A stretch of 64,000 bases of DNA, taken from positions 124,001 to 188,000 of the forward strand of contig DASXZH010000002.1 in the NCBI GenBank assembly GCA_036502005.1, read 5' to 3'. The notes under the pieces are model-generated. The model searched no databases, was not told the origin of the DNA, and worked only from the letters and a program-made list of their open reading frames with translations. The stretch comes from DASXZH01 sp036502005. GTDB lineage: Bacteria > Armatimonadota > Fimbriimonadia > Fimbriimonadales > Fimbriimonadaceae. The position numbers and the translations under genes were made by a program. The stretch's first letter is position 1, and every line of letters starts with the position of its first letter. Shown here in pieces: positions 43,136-51,403 of the stretch.

Positions 43136-43904
43136 GGCGTTTCTTGGCGGCTTCTACACTGGCCCGGAGCGCTTCCATAAGGTCGGTCACCTTGGTCGCT
43201 TCTGGGGTTGGAGCAGTTACAATCTGCTTTCCTTCCAGCTTGCCTTCAATGACCTGCATAAGCGCTTCGCGGTAGGTGTCTTTATATTCTTTGGCATCGA
43301 ATGTGCCCGCCAGCAAGTCCACCAATGCTTCGGCCATTTTTTCTTCCTGCTCCGTGATTTTCACTTCGGGAAGCTCTTTGCCGAGTTCGACTCTAAGTTC
43401 GTCGGCGAAATATAGGGTTTCCAGCATGAGATTTCCGCCCTCGGGCCGAAGCGAGCAAAGCTGCTCTTTTTTGCGAATGGTGATCCTGGCCACGGCCACC
43501 ATTTCTTTCGATTTCAGCGCATGCATGAATAAGGCGTAAGGCTTCTTGGCCGCTTCTTCGGGCTCCAACACATAGGAAGAATCGTAATAAACGGGGTCGA
43601 TTTCCTTGGATTTTACGAAGCTGGTGACTTCAACGGTGTGTTTGCTCGGAATGGGAAGGCTCTCAAAATCCTCATCGGTCAGTTCCACATATTGGCCCTT
43701 CGTGTACTCGTAGCCTTTGATCACCTCGTCGGCGGGGACTTCGTATTTATCGACCGGGCACCAGCGGATCCTCTTTAAGCGGCCGTGACATTTCGTGTGA
43801 AGCTCGTTAAAGGCAATATCCTTTGAGCTTGTGGCCGGATAAAGCCGCACCGGGATGCTTACCAAGCCAAAACTAACTACGCCGTTCCAAATCGATCTTG
43901 CCAT
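43125..43904 (-). CDS. ku: Ku protein (non-homologous end joining)
   Basis: 259 residues, the usual length of prokaryotic Ku. Motifs include 'SIWNGVVSFGLVSIPVRLYP', 'HTKCHGRLKRIRWCPVDKYE', 'GYEYTKGQYVELTDEDFE' and 'YALFMHALKSKEMVAVARI'. As a homodimer it rings DNA ends and recruits LigD. The basic C-terminal tail (VEAAKKRRAS) is the DNA/LigD-interacting part. GTAGGA sits upstream of the ATG. It is the first gene of ku-OGT fusion-ligD, and its 3' end overlaps the next start. Confidence 0.95.
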   Translation of the reverse strand: MARSIWNGVVSFGLVSIPVRLYPATSSKDIAFNELHTKCHGRLKRIRWCPVDKYEVPADEVIKGYEYTKGQYVELTDEDFESLPIPSKHTVEVTSFVKSKEIDPVYYDSSYVLEPEEAAKKPYALFMHALKSKEMVAVARITIRKKEQLCSLRPEGGNLMLETLYFADELRVELGKELPEVKITEQEEKMAEALVDLLAGTFDAKEYKDTYREALMQVIEGKLEGKQIVTAPTPEATKVTDLMEALRASVEAAKKRRAS

Positions 43905-44174
43905 GGGGTGTCCTACGCTTGAGCCAAGCTCGCACGCTTATTCAATATTATCATGTTGGTTCATCCGAACCGTGTCGTGGCCAATGTGACGTCTCGACAA
44001 GTGAAGCAGTTGTGTCAGGTTTTGGTGGACAAAACTGGTTCAAACCACGTTTCTTTGCAAAAAATATCAAGGGGGCCTTTTAGTTCTGCTGTTTAGGTGG
44101 CCTTTCTGATTTTCATTGGCTAGAGTAAGACGGACACCTGGGCGTTCATGTAAAAAGAAAATGGAAATTCTTGG

Positions 44175-44663
44175 TCAGGAGCTCTGCCGATTCAGAAAAA
44201 GAACGAACGCGAGAATGGCGAGAATGACCCAAGCGGCCATAAAAATGTAGGCCGCCGCTTGGGCGAACCATAGATCGCGACGCCGTACACCCTTCATTTC
44301 TTCGCGGCTAAAGGTCTGATATATCTCAAGCTCCGGATGATCGATGAGGAGTTGGTCCTGGCGATCATGCCATCGCGCGATGATATTGCTGGCGTCTATG
44401 ATGCCAGGCGTTGCGCGGGCGGAGAGCAAGAAACCGACCAGGCTGAGAGTCATCGAAACGTAGAACCGGAAACCGAATCCCCACCGGTCGGCTTGGTGAT
44501 TATTGGCTACTGCGTAGGCGGAAATGAGGAACGACTGGGAGGTGATGTAGGAGCTGATGCGACTCCCCAATACGCTTTGCTCGTGCTTGACTTCGTCGCG
44601 CATGAGTCGAAACGCCTGAACCCAAGGGGAGCTTGTATCGGGAGGAGCGGGTGAGTCTGGCAT
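44175..44663 (-). CDS. Small membrane protein, unknown family
   Basis: 162 residues. A soluble N-terminus ('FRLMRDEVKHEQSVLGSRIS') is followed by hydrophobic stretches at ~47-56, ~70-85 ('FYVSMTLSLVGFLLSA') and ~133-157 ('AAAYIFMAAWVILAILAFVLF'). The pattern resembles small RipA/DUF-type inner-membrane proteins, but I do not recognise the family. A TAGTAT lies ~15 nt before the start. It is isolated: 270 bp from ku, with nothing recognisable in 43905-44174, and divergent from the gene at 44969. Confidence 0.6.
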   Translation of the reverse strand: MPDSPAPPDTSSPWVQAFRLMRDEVKHEQSVLGSRISSYITSQSFLISAYAVANNHQADRWGFGFRFYVSMTLSLVGFLLSARATPGIIDASNIIARWHDRQDQLLIDHPELEIYQTFSREEMKGVRRRDLWFAQAAAYIFMAAWVILAILAFVLFLNRQSS

Positions 44664-44968
44664 CGGTGGATCACTAAGATACTAATCTGCGGCATTTTGC
44701 GCGCAGATTAGGTTCAAAATAATTTGAAAATTTCTAAACGAAACAGGAATTGAGTTTTTGGAAACCGTTCCGTTGTTTCGTCCAATGAGTCAGACGAAGA
44801 AGTCGATTTTAAAGGTTTTTTAAAGGGTGTGGGACTTCACGAAGAGCGCGATTTTAAGTGGCCGCCTGCGGGCTGAGAGGGGATTCGATTCGGCAGAACG
44901 CAGCTGTGCCAAAGCGAGAACAGGCAGGGTGGTGCCATGAAGGGCCAAAATGTCGAAGGAGGCCGCCT

Positions 44969-45244
44969 TTGTCAGATAGAATCGTGAGGTTATTGATGGG
45001 TCTGGTGATCATTGGGGCGGCTTCAGGTGCTTTGTGGATCGGAATAAACACTGTTATTACGCACCACTTTCAGAGGGTATATGGCGATATCAATGGAAGT
45101 AGAGCCCTGATATATGCCTTGCCACCTCTTGTACTTGGCACTGGGGGCTTGGTCGTCGGTATTGCGGCTGCTTTCTTCAACAATAAAGCCTTCAACAGAT
45201 TCTTCGACTTTCTGATCAAGATCATGGGTGGCTCTCGAAAATAA
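44969..45244 (+). CDS. Small two-helix membrane protein with TTG start
   Basis: 91 residues. The frame is open back to 44858, but AAGGAGG at 44956-44962 lies 6 nt before TTG 44969, and the residues upstream look non-coding, so the TTG is the likely start. The protein has two membrane helices ('LLMGLVIIGAASGALWIGI', 'LPPLVLGTGGLVVGIAAAFF') and a basic C-terminus. No family is recognised. The 305-bp stretch 44664-44968 is AT-rich and I see no other gene in it. Confidence 0.6.
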   Translation: MSDRIVRLLMGLVIIGAASGALWIGINTVITHHFQRVYGDINGSRALIYALPPLVLGTGGLVVGIAAAFFNNKAFNRFFDFLIKIMGGSRK

Positions 45245-45302
45245 GACGATCACCAGGCCTGTACCACCTAGTTCCATAGGGGTAGTGTCTCACTAAATAG
45301 TC

Positions 45303-45776
45303 TTACGCCTTCGAAATCTCGCTCACGACCGCCGCCATCTCGATCGCGGCCGAGGCCGCTTCGCGGCCCTTGTTCCCGTGCTTTAGCCCTGCCCGGTCCA
45401 GTGCCTGTTCCTGGTTATCCGGAGTCAAAACACCCCATGCAATAGGCACGCCGGTTTCAACCTGTAAACCCATAAGCGCACCGCCAACATCGGAGCCTAA
45501 AAGCTTCGCGTGAGGGGTTTGTCCTTGCAAAATGCAGCCTAAAGCCACAATCGCATCCGGCCGTTTCTTATCTCGCGACAATAACGCTCGGGCGGCAACG
45601 GGAATTTCCCAGGTGCCTGGGACATGGATGACTTCCACGTCCGGATCGCCATGTCGCTTGAATAGCTCCAAAGCGCCTTCCAAAAGCTCCTTTGTTACAA
45701 GCTCATTCCAACGGCTAACAATAACGGCAAAACGCTTGCCTTTGCCATCCATTTGCCCTTCTAAGGATTTCACCAC
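45303..45776 (-). CDS. ribH: 6,7-dimethyl-8-ribityllumazine synthase
   Basis: 157 residues, the family norm. It condenses 5-amino-6-ribitylaminouracil with dihydroxybutanone phosphate, the penultimate step of riboflavin synthesis, in an icosahedral or pentameric shell. Motifs: 'FAVIVSRWNELVTKELLEGA', 'VPGTWEIPVAARAL', 'ALGCILQGQTPHAKLL' with the catalytic His, and 'GVLTPDNQEQALDRAG'. The start is one of two consecutive GTGs (45776 or 45773), which give the family's usual '.K.LEG....G..FA' beginning. An ATG at 45752 is the alternative. No FMN riboswitch is visible upstream. The other rib genes are not in the window. Confidence 0.92.
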   Translation of the reverse strand: MVKSLEGQMDGKGKRFAVIVSRWNELVTKELLEGALELFKRHGDPDVEVIHVPGTWEIPVAARALLSRDKKRPDAIVALGCILQGQTPHAKLLGSDVGGALMGLQVETGVPIAWGVLTPDNQEQALDRAGLKHGNKGREAASAAIEMAAVVSEISKA

Positions 45777-45797
45777 TAAAAACTATTATTGCCGCTT

Positions 45798-46859
45798 TTA
45801 GGAAGAAGCACCTGGTTTAAGCGAATCCAGCACATCTTTTTCAAAGGCGGTAGCCCCGTCAGGATCAAATCCGGACCAGATCTTCATTATTTTGCCGTCT
45901 TTGCCTACGAGGAAGAACATGGGTGTGCCAAAAAGATTCATGGCTCTGGGCATCTTTCCGGAGGCATCGTAAAAAATGGGATAGCTGCCCAAACCGGAAG
46001 GAACCGATTTCGATTTAGAAATACTGGCCACGGCAACGTTTACCGAACCTGTTTTGCTAATGCTCGCCACGGTGGGAGCGCTTTTAGAGCTGGGGACGCA
46101 GCCCTCTTCAGTAATCACAACGAGGGTGGGTTTTGCGCTGAAAAGTCCTTCAAGGGAGGAGGAGCCAGCGGCCGTCCAGCCTTTGGTCGGAAAGGGCTGT
46201 CCGATACGCGTTGGATATTCTGCGACAGGCACTGAATATTCAACATAGCCTAGCGGAGGGTTGTTCGCAAAGAGCGCATCAGGCACGGCATCGTTGATCT
46301 TGAGGTTCTTTATATCTGCTTGGACTTTCGCGCCTTTGCCGTGGGTCACAACATATCGAATCGGCCTGCCATCAGCCGCGATGTAAAGGTCGGCGAGCGC
46401 CTTTCTAGACTGACCCTCTATTTCGTCTGTTTCCACTCCATCGATCGTTGATTTCCCAACATATCGAACCCGAACGACCCCATCGGAACCTAAAGTGCCA
46501 TCCATCAAAAAGCCCGGAGTAAATAGGTTTGGCGCTCCGGAGACCATTGAAAAAGGATATGAGAAGTGCCATTGGTCGTCATCGTCGTAAATCTTGGTCA
46601 GGTTATTCGCATCCCAAGATCCGTGGGGCGTTCCTACAAACTTGTAATCGATACCGTCCCACACAAAAGAAAAATAGAGCTTATCGGAACGGACGAGTAC
46701 AAACTTTGCTTCGCCAGGCTTGGCTTCGACTGAAGATGTCAACACAAAATCTGCTGAAAGAGTGTGAGCGGCGCCCACATACTTCGTGAGCCGTCCCAAG
46801 ACCGCATTCGGATCGGGGTTCTGTGTTGCAACGAGAAGTGAGATTACGAGTGGGATCAT
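45798..46859 (-). CDS. LolA-like lipoprotein-carrier fold joined to a thioredoxin-like domain
   Basis: 353 residues. Residues ~15-215 look like the LolA/LolB or DUF2092 half-barrel ('LTKYVGAAHTLSADFVLTSS', 'YIAADGRPIRYVVTH'). Residues ~225-350 look like a redoxin ('LEGLFSAKPTLVVITEEGC' through 'FGTPMFFLVGKDGKIMKIW', with the cis-Pro in GTPMFF). The redox motif is reduced to C-V-P-S, so only one Cys remains. A short N-terminal hydrophobic stretch (PLVISLLVA) could be a signal peptide. The start overlaps the tmk stop by 4 bp. It is predicted to be exported; activity is uncertain because the resolving Cys is missing. Confidence 0.75.
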   Translation of the reverse strand: MIPLVISLLVATQNPDPNAVLGRLTKYVGAAHTLSADFVLTSSVEAKPGEAKFVLVRSDKLYFSFVWDGIDYKFVGTPHGSWDANNLTKIYDDDDQWHFSYPFSMVSGAPNLFTPGFLMDGTLGSDGVVRVRYVGKSTIDGVETDEIEGQSRKALADLYIAADGRPIRYVVTHGKGAKVQADIKNLKINDAVPDALFANNPPLGYVEYSVPVAEYPTRIGQPFPTKGWTAAGSSSLEGLFSAKPTLVVITEEGCVPSSKSAPTVASISKTGSVNVAVASISKSKSVPSGLGSYPIFYDASGKMPRAMNLFGTPMFFLVGKDGKIMKIWSGFDPDGATAFEKDVLDSLKPGASS

Positions 46860-47458
46860 ATTTTTGCCTGCATTTCTCCTACGGCCTTTTGAGCGAGAAG
46901 TGTTACGTTATCTAAATCGAGCGAACCATCGATTATCGCCCATCTTTCGGGGTCGAGCTTGGATTCGGCTAAAAACCCTTCCCGCACTTTTTTGTGAAAG
47001 TCAAGAGGTTCAGCATCAAGACGGTCCTTATGCTTGATTCGTGCTAAGCCTAAGCTTGGTTCTATGTCTACAAGCAAGGTTAGGTCTGGCTTTAAGTTGC
47101 CGGTCGCAAAGTTGTTCCAGTTTCTTAAAGTCTCCAGGTCTAGCCCGCGGCCGTAGCCCTGATACGCCATTGTGGAGTCTACGTAGCGGTCGCAAATCAC
47201 TATGTGACCGCTTGCCAACGCGGGCCGGATCACTTCGGAGACGTGCTGCGCCCGGTCCGCGAGGAAAAGAAAAAGCTCTGCTTTAGGATCAAGCGCGCCC
47301 CCCTCTAATAGGATGTTTCGTATTTTCGGGCCGAGCGAGCCATCGCCAGGCTCCCTGGTTGTGACCACCAGATGGCCCGCGTCGATTAAGCTTTGCGCGA
47401 GTCGATGCATGACAGTCGACTTCCCCGCGCCCTCTGGCCCCTCCAGCGTAACGAACAT
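46856..47458 (-). CDS. tmk: Thymidylate kinase
   Basis: 200 residues. It phosphorylates dTMP to dTDP. The P-loop is 'EGPEGAGKSTVMHRL', followed by 'VTTREPGDGSLG', the D-R-Y motif in 'VICDRYVDSTMAYQGYGR' and 'PDLTLLVDIEPSLGLAR'. The LID has no Arg-rich stretch of the E. coli type. The transcript is likely leaderless: TACGAT ends 7 nt before the ATG. It is divergent from pepF with only 41 bp between starts, and coupled to the downstream LolA-Trx gene by ATGA. Confidence 0.93.
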   Translation of the reverse strand: MFVTLEGPEGAGKSTVMHRLAQSLIDAGHLVVTTREPGDGSLGPKIRNILLEGGALDPKAELFLFLADRAQHVSEVIRPALASGHIVICDRYVDSTMAYQGYGRGLDLETLRNWNNFATGNLKPDLTLLVDIEPSLGLARIKHKDRLDAEPLDFHKKVREGFLAESKLDPERWAIIDGSLDLDNVTLLAQKAVGEMQAKI

Positions 47459-47465
47459 TATTCAC

Positions 47466-47471
47466 ATCGTA
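47466..47471 (-). promoter_or_regulatory. -10 box (TACGAT) of tmk
   Basis: On the minus strand TACGAT ends 7 nt before ATG 47458. It is paired back-to-back with the pepF -10 box, 15 bp away. Confidence 0.45.
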
Positions 47472-47486
47472 CCGGGTTGTCTCGCG

Positions 47487-47492
47487 TAAACT
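47487..47492 (+). promoter_or_regulatory. -10 box (TAAACT) of pepF
   Basis: TAAACT ends 7 nt before ATG 47500. No Shine-Dalgarno is visible, so a leaderless transcript is likely. Confidence 0.4.
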
Positions 47493-47499
47493 TGCGCAA

Positions 47500-49317
47500 A
47501 TGAGCAGCGCCGTTCAAATCCCTCCCCCAACCGTTCGTTGGGATCTTTCCACCCTTTTTTCCTCACCCGAGGACCCGAAAATCGAAGAGACTTGGAAAAG
47601 ATCCAAGCAAAGGGCGGAAGCATTTGCGGAGAAGTATCGCGGCAAAATCAACACTGACGTCGATGCCGTAACCCTGAACACGGCCATCACCGAACTCGAA
47701 GACCTGGTGATGGACTGCACCAAGCCGGCCAACTACGCACAACTCGCCTTTGTAACGGACACCAACAACCCCTCAATGGGCGCGTTCCTTCAGAAACAGC
47801 TTGAGAAGAGCACAGAACTTAGCGTTCTCCTCATGTTTTTCGAACTGGAGATCCAGGAGCTAAGCGCAGAAAAAGTTGACCAGCTCTTAGCCGATCCCAA
47901 GCTCAGCAACTATCGCCACTACATTGAGGTTACGAGGAGTTTTAGCCCGTACCGGCTATCTGAAGCCGAAGAAATCATCCTCGAAGAAACCGCCAACACC
48001 GGCTCTCGTGCCTGGGTCCGCCTGTTTGAAGAGATCACTGCAAACCAGGTTTACAAGTTCAAAGTGCCCGGCACTGACGAAGTGGAAGATTTGAACCAAG
48101 AGCAAGTTCTATCCAAGCTCCGTTCCCCGGACCGTGCGGAAAGGTTAGCAGGAGCGGATGCCTTTAGCGCCGGTATTCAGGAATCTAAAAAGGTGGTTAT
48201 CTTCATTTATAACACCATGCTCCAGGACAAGAGCGTGGAGGATCGCCTGCGAAAGATGCGCTACGCGGAGCACTCGCGCCACCTATCCAACGAGCTTAAA
48301 CGTGAAACCGTCGATCTCGTGACCGGCATGTGCCAGGACAACTACAGCCTGGTCGAACGTTTTTACAACGTAAAACGCGAGATCCTGGGGCTTGATGAAC
48401 TCACCCACGTGGACCGCTACGCTCCCCTTTTCCCGGCCGAAGAGCCGGTGGACTATGATCGAGGCCGAAACATTGTTTTGGAAGCCTTCGGTGGATTCAA
48501 TCCAACCATGCGGGACCGCGCAGACGAGTTCTTCCAAAAAAGCTGGATCGACGCCGAGCCGAGGCCCGGCAAGCAGGGAGGCGCTTTCTGTTCCTATGTC
48601 ACGCCGGACACCCACCCCTTTGTGCTCGTTAACTATCTGAACAAAATCGACGACGTGATGACCCTCGCCCACGAGCTTGGCCACGGAGTTCACGCCTCGT
48701 TAAGCCGCGAACAGAGCTATTTCAACTTCCATGGCACTCTGCCGTTGGCTGAGTTAGCAAGCACTTTCGGCGAAATGTTGGTGTTTGAAAGCGTAGTTGC
48801 GGATGCAAATTTAAAAGACAAGCTGGCCCTTTACGCCGGAAAGATCGAAGGCGTGTTTGCCACAATCTTCCGCCAGGCTGCCCTCTACCAATTCGAAAAA
48901 CGCGCCCACGAGGCGCGCCGTACACATGGCGAACTCGACGCCGGGGATTTCGGCGACATTTGGCAGGAAGAGATCCAGCGCATGTTCGGCTCATCAGTAA
49001 AACTGGGCGAGCAGCACCGAGACTGGTGGAGCTACATCAGCCACTTCTTCCACACGCCGTTCTATGTTTATGCCTACTCGTTTGGAGAGTTATTGGTGCT
49101 TTCCCTTTATGAGAAAGCTAAGCACGAGGGGCCAAGCTTTGGCGACAAATACGTGACCCTGCTTAGGAAAGGCGGCTCCGAATCACCGGAGGAACTGATG
49201 GGCTCGGTCGGCATCGATCTCAACTCTCAGGAGTTTTGGCAGGGCGGCTTTGACGCCATGGAGAAGCTGGTCTCGCAGTTCGAGGGTCTTTGGGCTAAAT
49301 ATTCGGAGAAGGGATAA
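47500..49317 (+). CDS. pepF: Oligoendopeptidase F (M3 family)
   Basis: 605 residues. A zinc metallopeptidase of the cytosol that degrades oligopeptides. The zinc site is His391-Glu-Leu-Gly-His395 in 'TLAHELGHGVHASLSRE', with the third ligand Glu in 'LAELASTFGEMLVFE' ~28 residues on. The His/Tyr cluster 'HFFHTPFYVYAYSFGELL' near 510 completes the substrate site, as in the PepF/pz-peptidase subfamily. Length is normal and there is no signal peptide. It is divergent from tmk, and repeat DNA follows. Confidence 0.92.
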   Translation: MSSAVQIPPPTVRWDLSTLFSSPEDPKIEETWKRSKQRAEAFAEKYRGKINTDVDAVTLNTAITELEDLVMDCTKPANYAQLAFVTDTNNPSMGAFLQKQLEKSTELSVLLMFFELEIQELSAEKVDQLLADPKLSNYRHYIEVTRSFSPYRLSEAEEIILEETANTGSRAWVRLFEEITANQVYKFKVPGTDEVEDLNQEQVLSKLRSPDRAERLAGADAFSAGIQESKKVVIFIYNTMLQDKSVEDRLRKMRYAEHSRHLSNELKRETVDLVTGMCQDNYSLVERFYNVKREILGLDELTHVDRYAPLFPAEEPVDYDRGRNIVLEAFGGFNPTMRDRADEFFQKSWIDAEPRPGKQGGAFCSYVTPDTHPFVLVNYLNKIDDVMTLAHELGHGVHASLSREQSYFNFHGTLPLAELASTFGEMLVFESVVADANLKDKLALYAGKIEGVFATIFRQAALYQFEKRAHEARRTHGELDAGDFGDIWQEEIQRMFGSSVKLGEQHRDWWSYISHFFHTPFYVYAYSFGELLVLSLYEKAKHEGPSFGDKYVTLLRKGGSESPEELMGSVGIDLNSQEFWQGGFDAMEKLVSQFEGLWAKYSEKG

Positions 49318-49320
49318 GAA

Positions 49321-49348
49321 GTCGAAAGTCGAAAGTCGAATGTCGAAG
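49321..49348 (+). repeat. Heptanucleotide repeat, GTCGAAA type
   Basis: Four units gtcgaaa, gtcgaaa, gtcgaat, gtcgaag directly after the pepF stop codon. Confidence 0.65.
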
Positions 49349-49402
49349 GAGTTGACCTCAGACTCCCCCTCCCCTGCTCCCTGGGAGGGGAGGGGGTCGG
49401 GA

Positions 49403-49536
49403 CATAGCGATCAACTTAAGGATTTCTCGGCACGCCCAAACCACAAACCTCTCCCGGAAGGAGAGGTCGGTGAGTCCGCGAACCGGGAGAGGCGCGAGCC
49501 TACCACGCGGAAATAGACCTTAAATTGATGGCTATG
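49403..49536 (+). mobile_element. MITE-like element, copy 1
   Basis: 134 bp with imperfect 19-bp terminal inverted repeats, CATAGCGATCAACTTAAGG (49403-49421) and CCTTAAATTGATGGCTATG (49518-49536). The core holds a CTCTCCCGGAAGGAGAG hairpin and 'gtgagtccgcgaaccggg'. It has no ORF. It reappears in the opposite orientation at 51446-51573, on the other side of pyk. A G/C-rich 'ccccctcccctg' flank precedes it. Confidence 0.7.
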
Positions 49537-49623
49537 GGGGTTCGGGAGGAGCGGTTCCGAAACGATTCCCCATCCTCCCCGTTTACCGCTTACTGCTTTC
49601 TAACTTCCCCGCCCGTCCTCTCA

Positions 49624-49651
49624 TTATCACCTATCACCTTTCACTTATCAC
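49624..49651 (-). repeat. Heptanucleotide repeat, AGGTGAT type
   Basis: Four plus-strand units ttatcac, ctatcac, ctttcac, ttatcac, and one further ttatcac at 49672-49678, just upstream of pyk. Between the heptads lies a 'cgcgccagcg' / 'cgctccggcg' GC-rich stretch. Confidence 0.6.
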
Positions 49652-49707
49652 ATCGCGCCAGCGATCATCACTTATCACGTCGCTCCGGCGACGTTCGCTG
49701 AGGTCAC

Positions 49708-51120
49708 ATGCAGCGTAGAACCAAGATCGTCTGCACGCTTGGCCCCGCCGTCAACTCCGAAGAGAAGATCAAGGAGCTGATCGAAGCCGGCATGAATGTC
49801 GCCCGCATCAACTGCAGCCACGGAGACTGGAAAGACAAAAACCAGTGGGTGGAATGGGTGCGAAAGCACAGCCCCAAGATTGGTCCCGTTGCCATCCTGG
49901 CCGACCTTCAGGGCCCCAAATTCCGCATCGGGGACGTACAAGGCGGCGAAATAGAAGCCCACCCAGGCCAGCAACTAACGCTTGGCCCCCAAGGCGAGTG
50001 CAACGTCATCGTCAAGCAAAAAGAGATCCTAAAAACCCTTAAAAAGAACGCCAAAATCCTTCTCGGCGATGGCGATGTTGAACTCAAAGTCCTCCACGAA
50101 GACGAGCAGGGCAGGTTCGTATGCTCCGCCATTTCAGGCGGCGCGATTAAGAGCAGGCAAGGCGTAACCGTCGTTGGCGAAAGCTTCGATTGCGAAGTGA
50201 TCACCGAAAAAGACCTCGAAGACATAAAAGAAGCGGGCAAAGCGAGTGTCGATTTCATCGCCCTCAGCTATGTGCACTCCGGCGAAGACATGGACAAGCT
50301 TCGCAAGCACGTAAGCTCCCACAACGCCTACATCAAGCTCTGCGCCAAGATCGAAACCCGGGCCGCCCTCAAAAATATAGAGGAAATCGTCGAGAAATCG
50401 GACTGCATCATGGTCGCCCGAGGCGACCTCGGCCTTCAGATGGATATCGAGGAAGTCCCCCTCGCCCAAAAGTTGATCATTCGCAAATGCCGCGAACGCG
50501 GCAAACCGGTCATCACGGCCACCCAGATGCTGGAAAGCATGATGCACTCCCCTCGCCCCACAAGAGCCGAAGCGACAGACGTCGCCAACGCTATCCTCGA
50601 TGGCACCGACGCCGTCATGCTCAGCGGCGAAACCGCCGCCGGCCAGTTCCCGCTGGAAGCGGTGCACTACATGTCTCGCATCGCCGTTAAGGCGGAAACC
50701 CTGCTCCACAGCGAACATTCCCTCACCGAGTTTCATCCCCAAAGGCACGGCAAGGTGGACCACACTGAAGCCGTCGCTCACAGCGTCGCCCAACTCGCCG
50801 GATTCTTGAAGCCAAAAGCGATTGTAACGAGCACCACCAGCGGCAGAACCGCTGTATTGGTGAGCAAATTCCGGCCGCCCATCCCCATCTACTGCGCTGC
50901 GTGGAATAAGAAGGTCCAAACTCAAATGGCGATGGTTTGGGGCGTTGAAGCGGTCCAGATCGACCTTCCGCGCACAACTGACGAACAAATCGCAAATGCG
51001 ATCAGCGCATTTGTGAAACAAAAACGTCTTAAAGCTAACGATAGCGTTATTGTGTCGGCCGGCGTGCCCCCTGGCATCGCAGGCAACACAAACATGATCC
51101 TCGTTGAAACAGTGAAGTAA
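49708..51120 (+). CDS. pyk: Pyruvate kinase
   Basis: 470 residues. It catalyses phosphoenolpyruvate + ADP to pyruvate + ATP, the last step of glycolysis. Start 'RRTKIVCTLGPAVNSEEKI', substrate loop 'MNVARINCSHGD', the active Lys/Glu region 'IKLCAKIETRAALKNIEEI', 'MVARGDLGLQMDIEEVPLAQ' and 'VITATQMLESMMHSPRPTRA' are canonical. 'LDGTDAVMLSGETAAGQFP' and the C-terminal regulatory domain follow. GAGGT precedes the ATG. The stop and the next start share one base (TAATG), so the small downstream gene is cotranscribed. MITE-like copies lie on both sides of this two-gene unit. Confidence 0.95.
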   Translation: MQRRTKIVCTLGPAVNSEEKIKELIEAGMNVARINCSHGDWKDKNQWVEWVRKHSPKIGPVAILADLQGPKFRIGDVQGGEIEAHPGQQLTLGPQGECNVIVKQKEILKTLKKNAKILLGDGDVELKVLHEDEQGRFVCSAISGGAIKSRQGVTVVGESFDCEVITEKDLEDIKEAGKASVDFIALSYVHSGEDMDKLRKHVSSHNAYIKLCAKIETRAALKNIEEIVEKSDCIMVARGDLGLQMDIEEVPLAQKLIIRKCRERGKPVITATQMLESMMHSPRPTRAEATDVANAILDGTDAVMLSGETAAGQFPLEAVHYMSRIAVKAETLLHSEHSLTEFHPQRHGKVDHTEAVAHSVAQLAGFLKPKAIVTSTTSGRTAVLVSKFRPPIPIYCAAWNKKVQTQMAMVWGVEAVQIDLPRTTDEQIANAISAFVKQKRLKANDSVIVSAGVPPGIAGNTNMILVETVK

Positions 51121-51398
51121 TGAACCGAAAACTGCTGCTAAATTCCTTATTTGTCCTATCTGCGGTAGGTTTGGGCGTCGGCTTGAGCATCAAGCCTTGG
51201 AAGGTTTACCGACTGCAGCGCCAAGCTGCCGATACGGCCGTCGCCGATATGCGGACGGCCGAAAAAGACCGAGCTGAGTTAACGCGCAAAAAGGCGCAAT
51301 ACGATAGCGAACTGGGCAAAGAAGATCTTGCCCGCGATGAAGGCTACCGTCAGGCGAACGAAGTCCCGGTTGAGGACAAGATCGACGCAAACGACTAA
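51120..51398 (+). CDS. Small membrane-anchored coiled protein, unknown
   Basis: 92 residues. One N-terminal membrane helix ('LLNSLFVLSAVGLGVGLSI') is followed by a charged helical region rich in Arg/Asp/Glu ('LQRQAADTAVADMRTAEKDR') that could form a short coiled coil. It is translationally coupled to pyk by a TAATG overlap. I do not recognise the family. The association with pyk may simply be operon structure. Confidence 0.6.
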   Translation: MNRKLLLNSLFVLSAVGLGVGLSIKPWKVYRLQRQAADTAVADMRTAEKDRAELTRKKAQYDSELGKEDLARDEGYRQANEVPVEDKIDAND

Positions 51399-51403
51399 TT
51401 TCT

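Noticed and set aside
44010..44060. Possible tRNA-like T-arm (ggttcaaacc)
   Set aside because: No acceptor, D- or anticodon stems can be paired around it at tRNA spacing.
45777..45797. FMN riboswitch for ribH
   Set aside because: Only 21 bp separate ribH from its neighbour and no RFN-like conserved blocks are present.
50134..51021. 295-codon minus-strand ORF inside pyk
   Set aside because: It is antisense to a fully conserved pyruvate kinase; its protein is low-complexity and unlike any family.
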